Part shown: positions 35,153-43,804 of the stretch, piece by piece | How the letters are laid out: each line of letters starts with the position of its first letter | Numbering within the stretch: the first letter of the stretch is position 1 | IMG/VR virus record: IMGVR_UViG_3300025616_000004 | Coordinates: 33,231 to 97,230 of that record | Strand: one strand, 5' to 3' | Source of the DNA: a virus | DNA: 64,000 bases | The notes under the pieces: generated by a model | Seen by the model: the letters and a program-made list of their open reading frames with translations, nothing else | The model's database searches: none | Told to the model about the DNA's origin: nothing | Program-made: the position numbers and the translations under genes

Positions 35153-35335
35153 TTAAATAAAAGTGCGTTTTAATTTGCCATCCTCATAGGAAATTGTATA
35201 TAATCTTGGAGATACTCGCATAGACATAACTTTCTGGGTTTCTTCCCTATGTCTTTTCATACTATCTATAGTGATTTGCATCTCATCTAAGTTATTCATG
35301 ATTCTTTTTATTTCTTTTTTAATACTTTCAAACAT
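35153..35335 (-). CDS. Small coiled-coil protein, 60 aa
   Basis: MFESIKKEIKRIMNNLDEMQ opens a helix with heptad-like hydrophobics, then a short beta tail. CAGGA lies upstream of the ATG. Function unknown. Confidence 0.5.
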   Translation of the reverse strand: MFESIKKEIKRIMNNLDEMQITIDSMKRHREETQKVMSMRVSPRLYTISYEDGKLKRTFI

Positions 35336-35350
35336 ATTCTAATTCCTGTA

Positions 35351-35440
35351 TTAACTGCAAAACCCACAACATTTACAACACGTACATGTCTTATCTTTTA
35401 AAGTCCCACATGCAGGACATACATCACCCCTAGAATCCAT
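35351..35440 (-). CDS. Cys-rich miniprotein, 29 aa
   Basis: ATG at 35438-35440 behind AGGAG, stop TAA at 35351-35353. Eight of 29 residues are Cys in the arrangement CPAC ... CTCCKCCGFC, which looks like a tiny zinc knuckle or metallothionein-like peptide. It is squeezed between two other genes with no spare space, supporting it as real. Confidence 0.6.
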   Translation of the reverse strand: MDSRGDVCPACGTLKDKTCTCCKCCGFCS

Positions 35441-35441
35441 A

Positions 35442-36572
35442 TTAACTCCTTATTTCTTTGTCCACTATCCTCTTTAACTCATCCATATTATCTTGTTTTC
35501 TACTCTCCCACAGATGTACTAGTCTAATCCCAACTTTCTGGCATATTGCGGTTTTATTGTCATGATAGCCATCTTTTTTTATAAAGTTACGCCATCTCTT
35601 TTTCTCATCTATAGTAGATTTAGACTCTTCTAGATGGTATATGTACCCATTGTACTCAAAAGCTAACTTAAGTTCTGGAAGGTATATATCAATTTCTAAA
35701 CCCCTTCTTGTGATAGGATTTGATATCAAATCCCTTCTGGAACATTCAACGAGTATTCCCATTTTTTCTATATAATCTCTTATCTCTAATTCTGGCTTTG
35801 ATTTAGGAGATGGACGGCATTTAGGGCATTTTGGAAAATTATCAAAACTATCTTTAAATACATTAGAGCATTTTAAACAATTAAACTCATAAACATGCCA
35901 TCTTATGTAGTTTCCTTGGGTATCCTTATCAAAAACTCCTACATATTCAGATAATAGGTTTAACTCTTGCTCTATTAGTTTCTTATTAGTTATCCTAATC
36001 TGTTCAGATATTTTTAATCTTCGTCTATCCTCCCTCCATGAATCTAACTCAGTTATATGGTATACTCCCTTATTTTTAAAAAGAGTAGCTCTAGCTTTCA
36101 TCTGAACTTCTTTAGTTCCTGAAAGACTCTCCACACCATATTTTCTTAAATTAGATATTTTTGCATGTCTAACTCCTAGGATATTACGTTCAGCGGTGTC
36201 TCTTATCTTAATATCAAATGATTTTAATATCCTAGCTAAAGTTGTAGGAGGTACTCCATACGTCTCTCCGAGAGTTTCAATAGACATGCCTTCTGTATAT
36301 TTGGATATTATAAATTCCCAGTCCGATATGTTAGATTTATCCAGATTACCCATGGTACACGATACTATTTGTTTTCTATTCCCCTTAGGCATCTTAACGA
36401 AGTTATGAAATTTAAAAATCTTATTTAAAAGTTTCATACTGATCCCTATGTACTTAGATAACTTGGCTAGGCTTCTATATTCACAACTGACATATTGATT
36501 GTAGAAACCTAACCATGCAGTTTTATCCGACATAACAAACTTTCCATGATGAGTTTGTATCTCAAAACTCAT
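35442..36572 (-). CDS. Vsr-like homing endonuclease
   Basis: The protein starts at ATG 36570-36572 (MSFEIQTHHGKF), which overlaps the TGA of the upstream SWIM gene (ATGA). It has about 376 aa: HTH-like segments (SLAKLSKYIGISMKLLNKIF, SIETLGETYGVPPTTLARIL), one or two KYGV-type repeats, a zinc site (FNCLKCSNVF ... CPKC) and the nuclease core LEIDIYLPELKLAFEYNG ... RLVHLWESR. The final helix is short. No independent promoter was found; it appears to ride on the SWIM gene's sigma70 promoter. Confidence 0.85.
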   Translation of the reverse strand: MSFEIQTHHGKFVMSDKTAWLGFYNQYVSCEYRSLAKLSKYIGISMKLLNKIFKFHNFVKMPKGNRKQIVSCTMGNLDKSNISDWEFIISKYTEGMSIETLGETYGVPPTTLARILKSFDIKIRDTAERNILGVRHAKISNLRKYGVESLSGTKEVQMKARATLFKNKGVYHITELDSWREDRRRLKISEQIRITNKKLIEQELNLLSEYVGVFDKDTQGNYIRWHVYEFNCLKCSNVFKDSFDNFPKCPKCRPSPKSKPELEIRDYIEKMGILVECSRRDLISNPITRRGLEIDIYLPELKLAFEYNGYIYHLEESKSTIDEKKRWRNFIKKDGYHDNKTAICQKVGIRLVHLWESRKQDNMDELKRIVDKEIRS

Positions 36573-37228
36573 AACGTATACCCACTGGTCTGGAGAAGTT
36601 CTGAAAATCCACAAACATGCTTACATGCTCCTGATATTAATCTTGGATTTTTGGGTTTACGGGTAGTAGTTAGTCTGTGGTAGGGTTTAGACTTACCTCC
36701 AAATTGTAAGCCCTTGATATAGTTAGAGTATGACCAGCAAAAATAATAATCACTACAACTACAACGAATTAAACAAGGTTGGCGTTTCATGTCTATCTTC
36801 CTAACCCAGTAATTGACCCCGTTGTATGTAACTTTAAAATGAGTAGCTGTACTATAGTTAGGTTCTGCATTAGAAACTCCCCCATAGGGTTTAGGAGCTG
36901 GAGTTGATCCGTGTAGAGCTGTTCCCTGAGGAACTACTCGTGTATTATTTATAGGAACTCCCTCTACTGCTACAGGAGCTACCGCCATGGTAGGTTGAAC
37001 TATGATCTCCTCCACTATATCACAATCCATAAATAATATATTCGCAAGGTGGACAGAATTCTCAGTTAGTCCCCAGAATGATCCTGTAAATAAAACTGTC
37101 TTAGTTCCTACGAAAGGGACTATCTGGTTTACTTGTCTTTTTGGAGAACCGCTGTAGTTTCTCCTCCAAGCTCCTCCCTCTAGAGTAGTGCTCGAAATCC
37201 AAAGTTGTTCTAAGGTCATTCTTGCCAT
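36569..37228 (-). CDS. SWIM zinc-finger-like protein
   Basis: The protein has 219 aa. The C-terminal part shows a CxC-xn-CxH pattern: RCSCSDYYFCW, then GACKHVCGF about 50 residues later; this is the SWIM-type zinc finger, often seen in DNA-linked proteins. The middle is Pro/Val/Ala-rich and low in complexity. The N-terminus includes WRRNYSGSPKRQVNQIVPF. A strong GGGAGG site precedes the ATG. A host-type promoter within a perfect inverted repeat (37259-37307) lies upstream, so this gene is probably expressed early, unlike its structural neighbours. Confidence 0.65.
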   Translation of the reverse strand: MARMTLEQLWISSTTLEGGAWRRNYSGSPKRQVNQIVPFVGTKTVLFTGSFWGLTENSVHLANILFMDCDIVEEIIVQPTMAVAPVAVEGVPINNTRVVPQGTALHGSTPAPKPYGGVSNAEPNYSTATHFKVTYNGVNYWVRKIDMKRQPCLIRCSCSDYYFCWSYSNYIKGLQFGGKSKPYHRLTTTRKPKNPRLISGACKHVCGFSELLQTSGYTL

Positions 37229-37258
37229 TATAAAATTTTCCCTCCCATTGCTTATTTC

Positions 37259-37307
37259 ATGATAACATAAATCTAAAGAATAGTCAACCTCAATTCTTTA
37301 GATTTAT
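37259..37307 (-). promoter_or_regulatory. Sigma70 promoter embedded in a perfect 15-bp inverted repeat
   Basis: TTGACT (37282-37287), 17 bp, TATCAT (37259-37264) on the minus strand. The arms 37267-37281 and 37293-37307 are perfect complements with an 11-bp loop containing the -35. There is no U-tract. It may be an operator or a cruciform-prone switch. Confidence 0.65.
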
Positions 37308-37324
37308 TAAAGTCTATTTAGTTT

Positions 37325-37966
37325 CTATCTTAATAAATCTTCTGAAGAAATATCTCCCTGTAATAATTTTCTTTTAGATAGTTTAACTTTTTTGATGACA
37401 TCATGATTCTTAGTGATATTTACAAAATAAGAATCATTATCTTCATTTGTTACTTCAAGGGCACATCCTCTTTTGGATAAACCACTTCTTAATTTACTTA
37501 ACATATACTGGGGAGTACTTGACCCTATATCATCTATAAGCATGGCTGCCTGAGGACTAAAACCTATTACAGCACTCTCTACGAGTTCTTTTAGTTTAAC
37601 TATTCTAGATTCATTTGTCTTGATTGCATCCTTCATGTTAGTGCTCCTACATTTCTCACAAGTTCTTTTATTTGTATCCTTATTTATATTACCACAATCC
37701 TTACATTTCCAAATAGGTTGAGATGTTTCTTCTTTAGGTGTACTTGGAGCTGAAACGGTTGGAACTTTTCTACCTGTAATGACTGGTTTAGAGTTTCCAT
37801 AGGAGTCATACATTTCTTTTTTACTTGAATATGCAACAGCTTCGGCTTGCTTGAGAGCTTCTTCCTTGGTTTCAGGGGAGCTTGAACCGATTTTCCCTGT
37901 TTTTCCCCACGAGTCCATGAGTTCCTTAATTATTTCTGATCTACTCTTGCGTTTATCAATTGGCAT
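37325..37966 (-). CDS. RanBP2-type zinc finger protein, 213 aa
   Basis: Residues 85-110 hold WKCKDCGNINKDTNKRTCEKC, a RanBP2-type 'W.C..C...N......C..C' zinc finger. The first 80 residues are Ser/Lys-rich and look disordered. The C-terminal 85 residues are a compact alpha/beta part ending in KRKLLQGDISSEDLLR. In phages such fingers bind RNA or protein. Position in the head-associated block suggests a virion-linked or late role. Function unproven. Confidence 0.6.
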   Translation of the reverse strand: MPIDKRKSRSEIIKELMDSWGKTGKIGSSSPETKEEALKQAEAVAYSSKKEMYDSYGNSKPVITGRKVPTVSAPSTPKEETSQPIWKCKDCGNINKDTNKRTCEKCRSTNMKDAIKTNESRIVKLKELVESAVIGFSPQAAMLIDDIGSSTPQYMLSKLRSGLSKRGCALEVTNEDNDSYFVNITKNHDVIKKVKLSKRKLLQGDISSEDLLR

Positions 37967-37980
37967 TCTAATATCTCTCC

Positions 37981-38601
37981 CTATTCTTCATTCAATCCAT
38001 AGTATTCTAATAAAATATTTATTGCTGCATCTGAACTCTCTTCATCTGTTATTCCTTTGAAAGCATTCATGGGTAACACGTAAATAATTGGATTTCTTTT
38101 ACTATCTTTGAAAGGGATAACTGAGCTTCCTTTAAATAATATAAAATAAAATAATCCTGTCTTAGTTCTTTTACCTACAAACTTAACTCCGTATCCAAAT
38201 TTTTGAAATGAAGGGTATACAAATCTTTTTATAGTACTCAACTCTGATGAAGGTATCCTGTCCTTATTTAGGTTTATATCATACCCATAACTACCCGCTT
38301 GATATTTAGCATATACATCATTATAGAAATAATAATTATTAGTATTAACTCTATTTAAGTCGGCATTCTCTCCCTTAAATATCTTATTAAAATGATCTGA
38401 AAGTTCGGTATTAACAGTATTTCCTAGTATGTCCGAAGCTCCCGCTAATATGGGAAGACCTGATGCTCTCGCTAGACCTGTCACCACATTTCCAGCTACT
38501 TTAGCTAGACCTGTTCCAGCTGCTCTTCCTAGTGCATTACCTACGTCTCCTGCCGATATTTCATTCAGTATATTACAGAGTTTATTTATACGTTTTATCA
38601 T
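37981..38601 (-). CDS. Head-associated protein with Gly/Ala-rich amphipathic segment
   Basis: The protein has 206 aa. It starts MIKRINKLCNILNEISAGD, a short helix ending in an E-x-x boundary, like capsid-targeting peptides. A Gly/Ala-rich membrane-active-looking stretch follows (ALGRAAGTGLAKVAGNVVTG). The remainder is beta-rich and basic. Its ATG overlaps the TGA of the metallopeptidase gene. An internal head protein ejected with DNA is one reading. No family recognised. Confidence 0.5.
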   Translation of the reverse strand: MIKRINKLCNILNEISAGDVGNALGRAAGTGLAKVAGNVVTGLARASGLPILAGASDILGNTVNTELSDHFNKIFKGENADLNRVNTNNYYFYNDVYAKYQAGSYGYDINLNKDRIPSSELSTIKRFVYPSFQKFGYGVKFVGKRTKTGLFYFILFKGSSVIPFKDSKRNPIIYVLPMNAFKGITDEESSDAAINILLEYYGLNEE

Positions 38602-39653
38602 TTAGTACCTTCATATCTTTCATCGATTAACTTAGTAAGCTTTGGGTATTTTTTATGAAGTAGTTCTAATACTACCCTATCTTTATTCTCATCATATATA
38701 TCAGATACCTTATTGGTGAGTTCATCAAAAAGTAGGTAATCAAGATTCTTTCTTACCATGGTTTTATACAGAAGTGTTTTAATCGAACCTGTACTTTGAG
38801 ATATCATCGATTCAAAACCTCCCTCATTCCACGTACAAGCTCTCTCAACTTCCCTTTTTAATATGAAATCTTCTTTAAGAGCTAATTCAATCTCTCTTTT
38901 CCTATTCTCATAATATGTATATAATTTCTCATTCATTTTTCTTTTTATCTCAGAACTCGAATATTTTATGAATTTTCTATAACTGGGTGAGAACACTTTT
39001 ACAAATTCTTCAAAGATATCAAAAGTTTTAAAATAATTAAGTTTTTCTGAATAAAGAATACTTTCTAATTCATCGTCTATCTCATGAAAAGTTTGTTGTA
39101 TTCTTGCACTAACTTCAACAGGTTGATCTGCATATTCAGTGTAGGAGACTTCTTCTCCATCTAGGGGACTTACGTATTCTTTACCTTTGGCATCTGGAAT
39201 GGTATACTCACTTATTTCATCTATAAAATGAGTATATTCATGTATGAAAGTGGATACTTTTAGTCTATTAAAATCCTTTCTAACAGCTTCGAGTAGTCTA
39301 ATTCTATTAACCTTGTTCCATGTTATTTGATCAAAGTTGTAATTAGGTATAGTCATAATTATTAAGGAATTATCTGGATCAAACGCTGCCTGTTGAGGAT
39401 GTTCAGCTATGTCAGAACCTCCAATATACCTTAGGGTAAATCCTACTTTTATTTTATTCCCTAAATCGTCAGTATACTCTTGGTATAGGCATGGATATTT
39501 ATTATTTAGCTTCCAGTCTTCATAAAAATTTCTATGTATTACATCTACTCTAACTTGTTCCCAGAGTTCAAGGGCTGACTTTCTTACATCTTTATTATAA
39601 TGGTAATCTTCATCTATTGCAAGACAACATAGTTCTTTTATCTTATTAATCAC
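38598..39653 (-). CDS. Putative zinc metallopeptidase (HExxH)
   Basis: The protein has 351 aa. FIHEYTHFIDEISEY contains the HExxH zinc motif, with a possible third ligand in the acidic residues that follow. The N-terminus is MINKIKELCCLAIDEDYHYN and starts from GTG, which overlaps the upstream stop. The rest is helical. It lies in a coupled trio with a membrane protein and a Gly-rich protein. A peptidase packaged in the virion and cutting host protein after injection is a tempting but unproven role. Confidence 0.65.
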   Translation of the reverse strand: MINKIKELCCLAIDEDYHYNKDVRKSALELWEQVRVDVIHRNFYEDWKLNNKYPCLYQEYTDDLGNKIKVGFTLRYIGGSDIAEHPQQAAFDPDNSLIIMTIPNYNFDQITWNKVNRIRLLEAVRKDFNRLKVSTFIHEYTHFIDEISEYTIPDAKGKEYVSPLDGEEVSYTEYADQPVEVSARIQQTFHEIDDELESILYSEKLNYFKTFDIFEEFVKVFSPSYRKFIKYSSSEIKRKMNEKLYTYYENRKREIELALKEDFILKREVERACTWNEGGFESMISQSTGSIKTLLYKTMVRKNLDYLLFDELTNKVSDIYDENKDRVVLELLHKKYPKLTKLIDERYEGTK

Positions 39654-40297
39654 TTATCCAACTCTCCTAATATAATATTTATTGTCTCGAATATTTTAAT
39701 AACTCTTTCATTATCTATACTAGCTTTGTAATGCTTACATCTAACTATATTATCTTTAAATTCTGTTAAGTGTAGTTCTAATTCTATCAGTTTATTACAT
39801 AGTTCTTGATTATTAGAATGTTGAAGTATTGCAGGAGCCTGAGAAGTTCTTATTTCTTTAATATCCTCTTTGATCTCTTCGTAATATCTTATAAACTTAT
39901 CTGTTGTAACTTCTCTTTCGTTATCAAAGTCTAGAAAGTTAATCTCTTTTATCAACTCTTCAATACTTAAACTAATATTCTTAGTTTTTTTATAGGATAG
40001 GTTCTTATTTATACTAACGTAGTTGAATATAACGCAGAAATTTATCAATATCTTCATTAGATATTCTTTTAGAAGTTGATTATGCATCTTCCTTACCTTA
40101 TTCCATTGTCTATTCTTTTGCCTACTCATAAATTTATCCACTACAAAGTACCCTATAATCAATTCTAAGAAAAATTGTCCCCATCCAGCTATGAAGTTAG
40201 GTAAAAAATCTGAAATTCCCCTAGAGAATCCATAACCTGTTATAGATATACCTAAGATTAAACAAAATATAGCTGATATTATAATCTCTAAGTTCAC
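39650..40297 (-). CDS. Membrane protein with coiled cytoplasmic tail, 215 aa
   Basis: Translation starts at GTG. Two hydrophobic segments lie near the N-terminus (IIISAIFCLILGISITGYGF and NFIAGWGQFFLELIIGYFVV), followed by a 150-residue charged helical region. A late-type element variant is upstream (40328-40338), and the stop overlaps the metallopeptidase start. No family recognised. Possible roles are exclusion of other phages or a minor virion protein. Confidence 0.6.
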   Translation of the reverse strand: MNLEIIISAIFCLILGISITGYGFSRGISDFLPNFIAGWGQFFLELIIGYFVVDKFMSRQKNRQWNKVRKMHNQLLKEYLMKILINFCVIFNYVSINKNLSYKKTKNISLSIEELIKEINFLDFDNEREVTTDKFIRYYEEIKEDIKEIRTSQAPAILQHSNNQELCNKLIELELHLTEFKDNIVRCKHYKASIDNERVIKIFETINIILGELDK

Positions 40298-40327
40298 TTT
40301 TAGAATTTCCCTAGGACTACTTACATT

Positions 40328-40338
40328 TAAAATATAAA
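40328..40338 (-). promoter_or_regulatory. Late-type promoter element, variant TTTATATTTTA
   Basis: One base off the consensus, 31 bp upstream of the start at 40297. Confidence 0.55.
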
Positions 40339-40342
40339 AGAA

Positions 40343-41092
40343 TTAAATCCTATTTCTGTTGATGAGATATTCAGACATGTCTTCTATAACCTTTACTTTA
40401 TCCTTTATAACTAAACCCAATCCTATAAATATTTCTTTTATGTGAGTCTTGTCCAACTTTAGATGAGTCTGCAGATAGTTTAAAGACTTTCCCTCTACAA
40501 TGTACATGTCATGTGCCCATTTCCAATCATCAATATCCTTTTTATCCAACCAACCCTTAGAGGTATACACTCCGTTCTCAATGACCTTAAAGTTGAAGTA
40601 TCCAAATTGTTTCTTAACAGCCTTATGACAAACATTTAGTATCTTCCCGAGACTTCTGAAAGTGCTCCCCTCGTTAAAGTACATGTTATAATAAGGTTCC
40701 CAATCTTCTTTGCTATGGAGCACTCCTAATGCAGTCTTGAAGTGTTCTGCTCCAGAACCTAGTCTACTCTCTGCCGTGGGGCGTATATTATACAATACAG
40801 ATTTAGTTATACCTTCGTCCATGTGATACTGTTCCCTATCAAGGAGTCTTTTTTTAAATTCTTTTACATCTTCACTAGGTGCTACATGTTCAATAACTTC
40901 CCACTTAAAGTTTTCTTTCCCATGCTTGTTATAAGCATTTTGAAGATAATCGTTACAGTGTTTGTTATTCTCTAAATCCTTAAAGTGCTCATGTTTTCTT
41001 TTTCTTAATCTAGAAGAACTTCCTACATAGTATTTATTATCTATTAGATTGGTTATTCTGTATATTCCTGACTCCTTATTTTTATTTAACAT
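40343..41092 (-). CDS. GIY-YIG homing endonuclease
   Basis: The start is ATG 41090-41092 behind AAGGAG. The 249-aa protein begins with GIYRITNLIDNKYYVGSS, the GIY-YIG signature, then RLRKRKHEHFKDL and AYNKHGKENFKWEVIE, the catalytic module of about 95 residues. Two HTH-like DNA-binding blocks follow (STFRSLGKILNVCHKAVKKQF, SLNYLQTHLKLDKTHIKEIF). It inserts between a structural gene and the membrane protein gene. It has a late-type element at 41150-41160 rather than a sigma70 promoter. Confidence 0.87.
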   Translation of the reverse strand: MLNKNKESGIYRITNLIDNKYYVGSSSRLRKRKHEHFKDLENNKHCNDYLQNAYNKHGKENFKWEVIEHVAPSEDVKEFKKRLLDREQYHMDEGITKSVLYNIRPTAESRLGSGAEHFKTALGVLHSKEDWEPYYNMYFNEGSTFRSLGKILNVCHKAVKKQFGYFNFKVIENGVYTSKGWLDKKDIDDWKWAHDMYIVEGKSLNYLQTHLKLDKTHIKEIFIGLGLVIKDKVKVIEDMSEYLINRNRI

Positions 41093-41149
41093 ATCCTCTC
41101 CTTTATATAACTCTAACACATACTACATTTATTATCTAGTGTATCTAAT

Positions 41150-41160
41150 TATAATATAAA
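41150..41160 (-). promoter_or_regulatory. Late-type promoter element TTTATATTATA
   Basis: Exact match, 58 bp upstream of the GIY-YIG gene start. It may originally have served the membrane protein/metallopeptidase trio before insertion. Confidence 0.6.
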
Positions 41161-41192
41161 GAAATGTTAAAATAAATGTCCGATAAAAGTCG

Positions 41193-42071
41193 TCAAAATC
41201 CCCACTGCCACCAAAAACTGTTACTCTTCAAATATTCTGTTAAATTATCTTCTAGCTGCCTTGCCCTCTCTAGCACTGTATCAGACTGTAAAGAAAATGG
41301 AATCCCTGTAGTAGGGTCTAAAGTTGCAGCATATTTTAGGCTTCCTAGAGAATTTAAGAAATCTGCCGTAAACCAAGTTATAAAAGCTAAGTCATGTTCT
41401 TCTAAATCTAAGCATGCTATTCTTTTATTCACATAGGTAGGGGTTATATTTCCCTCAGCTAGATCTGTAAGGTATATATAAACTTTCTTAGTAGTTAAGT
41501 CTAATGTTCCAGTTCCCATGCTTCCTGAAAGTGTTGCCGTATTCCCTAACCTCGAAATCTCCACCATCTCTGTTGGAGGAATAGTACCGTCTACATGAGT
41601 TTTTGTAAGTTTGAAACTGCCCTTTTTGTATGAAGCTTTTATGTAGAAATCTATCTCGTCTTCATCATCCATAGTGTATTGAGGCTCGTCTGTTATAGGA
41701 ACATGTCCCATTTTGTATTCTCTTCCATAAGATACTACGAAAGGGGAATTGAATAGACTTCTTAATACTCTTGTATTTCTATCGAACGACCAGAGGTTTC
41801 TTTTGATAGACGGGGAAATTCTATCCCAGTTATCGTATATTTTATAACGTAGTGCGTACACAGAGAGGGCATCTTTTATATGTATTCCGTCTGAGGTTAC
41901 TACATAGTTGGCATTCTCTCTTATAGGTCTTTTATTTTGTAACTTCTTAGCCACCCTTATGAAAAGCTTTTCTAATTTATCATCATCCAGTTTTAAAGCT
42001 GCTGCTGGGATTAGTAATTGACCTGTTTCGATAAGTATGTTTTCAAGTGCGTTCTCGAAGAGAAGTACCAT
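41193..42071 (-). CDS. Structural protein of the head-neck block, 292 aa
   Basis: The protein starts MVLLFENALENILIETGQLL and has a helical frame with a beta-rich insert around residues 120-200 (SRLGNTATLSGSMGTGTLDL). The end has DLAFITWFTADFLNSLGSLK, resembling the helix of T4 gp13-type neck proteins. Position between capsid and neck genes agrees. A late element lies upstream (42129-42139). Neck identity is tentative. Confidence 0.5.
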   Translation of the reverse strand: MVLLFENALENILIETGQLLIPAAALKLDDDKLEKLFIRVAKKLQNKRPIRENANYVVTSDGIHIKDALSVYALRYKIYDNWDRISPSIKRNLWSFDRNTRVLRSLFNSPFVVSYGREYKMGHVPITDEPQYTMDDEDEIDFYIKASYKKGSFKLTKTHVDGTIPPTEMVEISRLGNTATLSGSMGTGTLDLTTKKVYIYLTDLAEGNITPTYVNKRIACLDLEEHDLAFITWFTADFLNSLGSLKYAATLDPTTGIPFSLQSDTVLERARQLEDNLTEYLKSNSFWWQWGF

Positions 42072-42128
42072 TTATATATCTCCTATATATTAAATTTATA
42101 CTTATAACTCCTAGGGAGTTCGTATACT

Positions 42129-42139
42129 TAAAATATAAA
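42129..42139 (-). promoter_or_regulatory. Late-type promoter element, variant TTTATATTTTA, fused to a terminator
   Basis: One base off the consensus, 58 bp upstream of the start at 42071; overlaps the T-run of the terminator at 42137-42166. Confidence 0.6.
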
Positions 42140-42166
42140 AAAAGACTGCTCTATTTAAGAACAGTC
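42137..42166 (-). terminator. Intrinsic terminator after the 197-aa gene
   Basis: GACTGTTC-ttaaata-GAGCAGTC followed by TTTTTTT on the minus strand, with one G-U pair. Confidence 0.85.
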
Positions 42167-42194
42167 TCGATATTATTTAGTTTTTATCCTTGTC

Positions 42195-42788
42195 CTACCC
42201 TATTAACTTCTCTGCTATACTTTTGAATCCTGCTCTGGAGCTATACTGGACTGATACTGAATCCGCTATTTTCTTAATTATCTCTAGTTTCTTTTCATCT
42301 GTTATCTTAAAAGACGTAACTATATTCTGGATAGCTATTTTATTTATGATCAATATTTTTTGAAGAGGTTCTGACTTTATAAGAGGTACCTCTTTAATAA
42401 TAGAGTCATACAGCTCTTCAATCCTCTTCTCATCATCAACTATAGGAGAGATTATAGAGTTTAACATGCGTCTTATTTTATCTTTAGTTACGTCTATAGG
42501 GATACCTGTTCCGTTACTTACAAGGGTTAGTAGTCTGGTTAGATCGTTTACGGCTTTATCCATGACATCTTTAATATCTTTTTCAAGTTTAGATTGTTTC
42601 TCTTCAATATGGGCTGCTATATCGTCTACAAGCTCAAGCTTACCATCATATACTAATACTAGTTGCTGTATCTCTGGTAGGAAGAAGTTATCTAGTACTT
42701 CATAATGTCCGTAAGGTAATAGATCTACTACATGTGTTGCGAAAGCTAACTTTATAGCTGTGTTTGTTTTGTTTACTAAATAAAGCAT
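42195..42788 (-). CDS. Hypothetical protein, 197 aa, helical
   Basis: The ATG has AAGGAG. A short N-terminal beta region (NKTNTAIKLAFATHVVDLLP) resembles small virion adaptor or decoration folds. A long helical part follows (IEEKQSKLEKDIKDVMDKAV). The gene closes the cassette that starts with early-type genes and is followed by a terminator. I do not recognise it. Confidence 0.5.
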   Translation of the reverse strand: MLYLVNKTNTAIKLAFATHVVDLLPYGHYEVLDNFFLPEIQQLVLVYDGKLELVDDIAAHIEEKQSKLEKDIKDVMDKAVNDLTRLLTLVSNGTGIPIDVTKDKIRRMLNSIISPIVDDEKRIEELYDSIIKEVPLIKSEPLQKILIINKIAIQNIVTSFKITDEKKLEIIKKIADSVSVQYSSRAGFKSIAEKLIG

Positions 42789-42813
42789 TAAAATCTCCTT
42801 ATTACACTATATA

Positions 42814-43044
42814 TTACTTCTCTTGATCTTTCTCTATAACTTCTTTGGCTGTATTCATGCCTCCCCTTAGAATATGATCAAGTATACTATCTATACTCTT
42901 ATTAGTTTTACGACTTAACTCTCTTATATATGCAACGTAATTCTTAGGAATCTCTATCTTAAGTAAAACAGTTCCCTGTCTCCTTACTAGTTTCCTATCT
43001 CTCTTAGATTTCTTCCAAGTCTTTTTTCCGTTATTCTTTTTCAT
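42814..43044 (-). CDS. Ribbon-helix-helix-like DNA-binding protein, 76 aa
   Basis: The 25-residue N-terminus is very basic (KKSKRDRKLVRRQG). TVLLKIEIPKNYVAYIRELS followed by KSIDSILDHILRGG fits the strand-helix-helix of CopG/MetJ-type repressors. It has its own host-type promoter (43074-43102), so it is likely early and may regulate other phage or host promoters. Family assignment is moderate. Confidence 0.65.
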   Translation of the reverse strand: MKKNNGKKTWKKSKRDRKLVRRQGTVLLKIEIPKNYVAYIRELSRKTNKSIDSILDHILRGGMNTAKEVIEKDQEK

Positions 43045-43073
43045 ATCTTAATATCCTTTATTACCTCTATATA

Positions 43074-43102
43074 AGTATAGCATACCTCATATCAAATTGC
43101 AA
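43074..43102 (-). promoter_or_regulatory. Host-type promoter, copy A of a duplicated module
   Basis: TTGCAA, 17 bp with TATGC at its end, TATACT on the minus strand, upstream of the RHH gene. Nearly identical to 43772-43800. Confidence 0.75.
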
Positions 43103-43171
43103 GTGCCCATGAATACAATTCAATCTCGATTAAGTTTGGACTTTCTTGTTGTAAATAATCTTAATCTGAGT

Positions 43172-43741
43172 TTATTCTATTACTTCTACTAATTTAACTT
43201 TTCCTAAAATTAAACTGTGTTCTTTTGGTTTAGTAACCCAATCCCTATACGAGTTTAAAAAAGTTTCTTGTTGATGTTCATATTTTAATTTAATTTTTCC
43301 TATTTTTATAGACGGAGTCTCTTCGATAATATCTGACCAACCCCAAACTCCTGCTATTTTACCTCCACCGTTCTTATTTTCTACAAAGAATTGTTGTTCA
43401 GAACTACAATGCAACGAACATATACTTATTTTATTGGGAATAAAGGAGTTCTCCTTACATAATACTAAAATATCAGTTAAGAGTTCCAGTATTCTATTCC
43501 GAGCCAATACTTTTAAATCATCCAGACATTCTATTTTTACGCCAAATTTTTCTGAGTAGTGAGAATTAGCAAAGTCAGGTTTTTCTTCAAAATATCTATC
43601 TCTTTTCTCTACATAGTATGCAGAATATGCCTTATCTACATAATTGTACATTTTTTCAGATATAAGAATATGATCCTTAAATATTTGTATACTATCATTT
43701 TTTATATAATTGACAGTTGTCTTATTTTTGCATTTGGTCAT
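43172..43741 (-). CDS. Hypothetical early protein, 189 aa
   Basis: The ATG has AGGAGA. The N-terminal half is helical and charged (YNYVDKAYSAYYVEKRDRYF is typical); the C-terminal half has beta strands (SIKIGKIKLKYEHQQETFLN). It has a dedicated sigma70 promoter at 43772-43800. No motif recognised. Its early promoter and location among mobile genes suggest host takeover or counter-defence, which is only inference. Confidence 0.55.
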   Translation of the reverse strand: MTKCKNKTTVNYIKNDSIQIFKDHILISEKMYNYVDKAYSAYYVEKRDRYFEEKPDFANSHYSEKFGVKIECLDDLKVLARNRILELLTDILVLCKENSFIPNKISICSLHCSSEQQFFVENKNGGGKIAGVWGWSDIIEETPSIKIGKIKLKYEHQQETFLNSYRDWVTKPKEHSLILGKVKLVEVIE

Positions 43742-43771
43742 TATCTGGTTCTCCTGTATTGCCTTTATATA

Positions 43772-43800
43772 AGTATAGCATACTTCGTATTAAATTGCAA
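43772..43800 (-). promoter_or_regulatory. Host-type promoter, copy B of a duplicated module
   Basis: TTGCAA, 17 bp with TATGC, TATACT on the minus strand. The stretch around it matches 43074-43102 with few changes. Confidence 0.75.
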
Positions 43801-43804
43801 GTGT

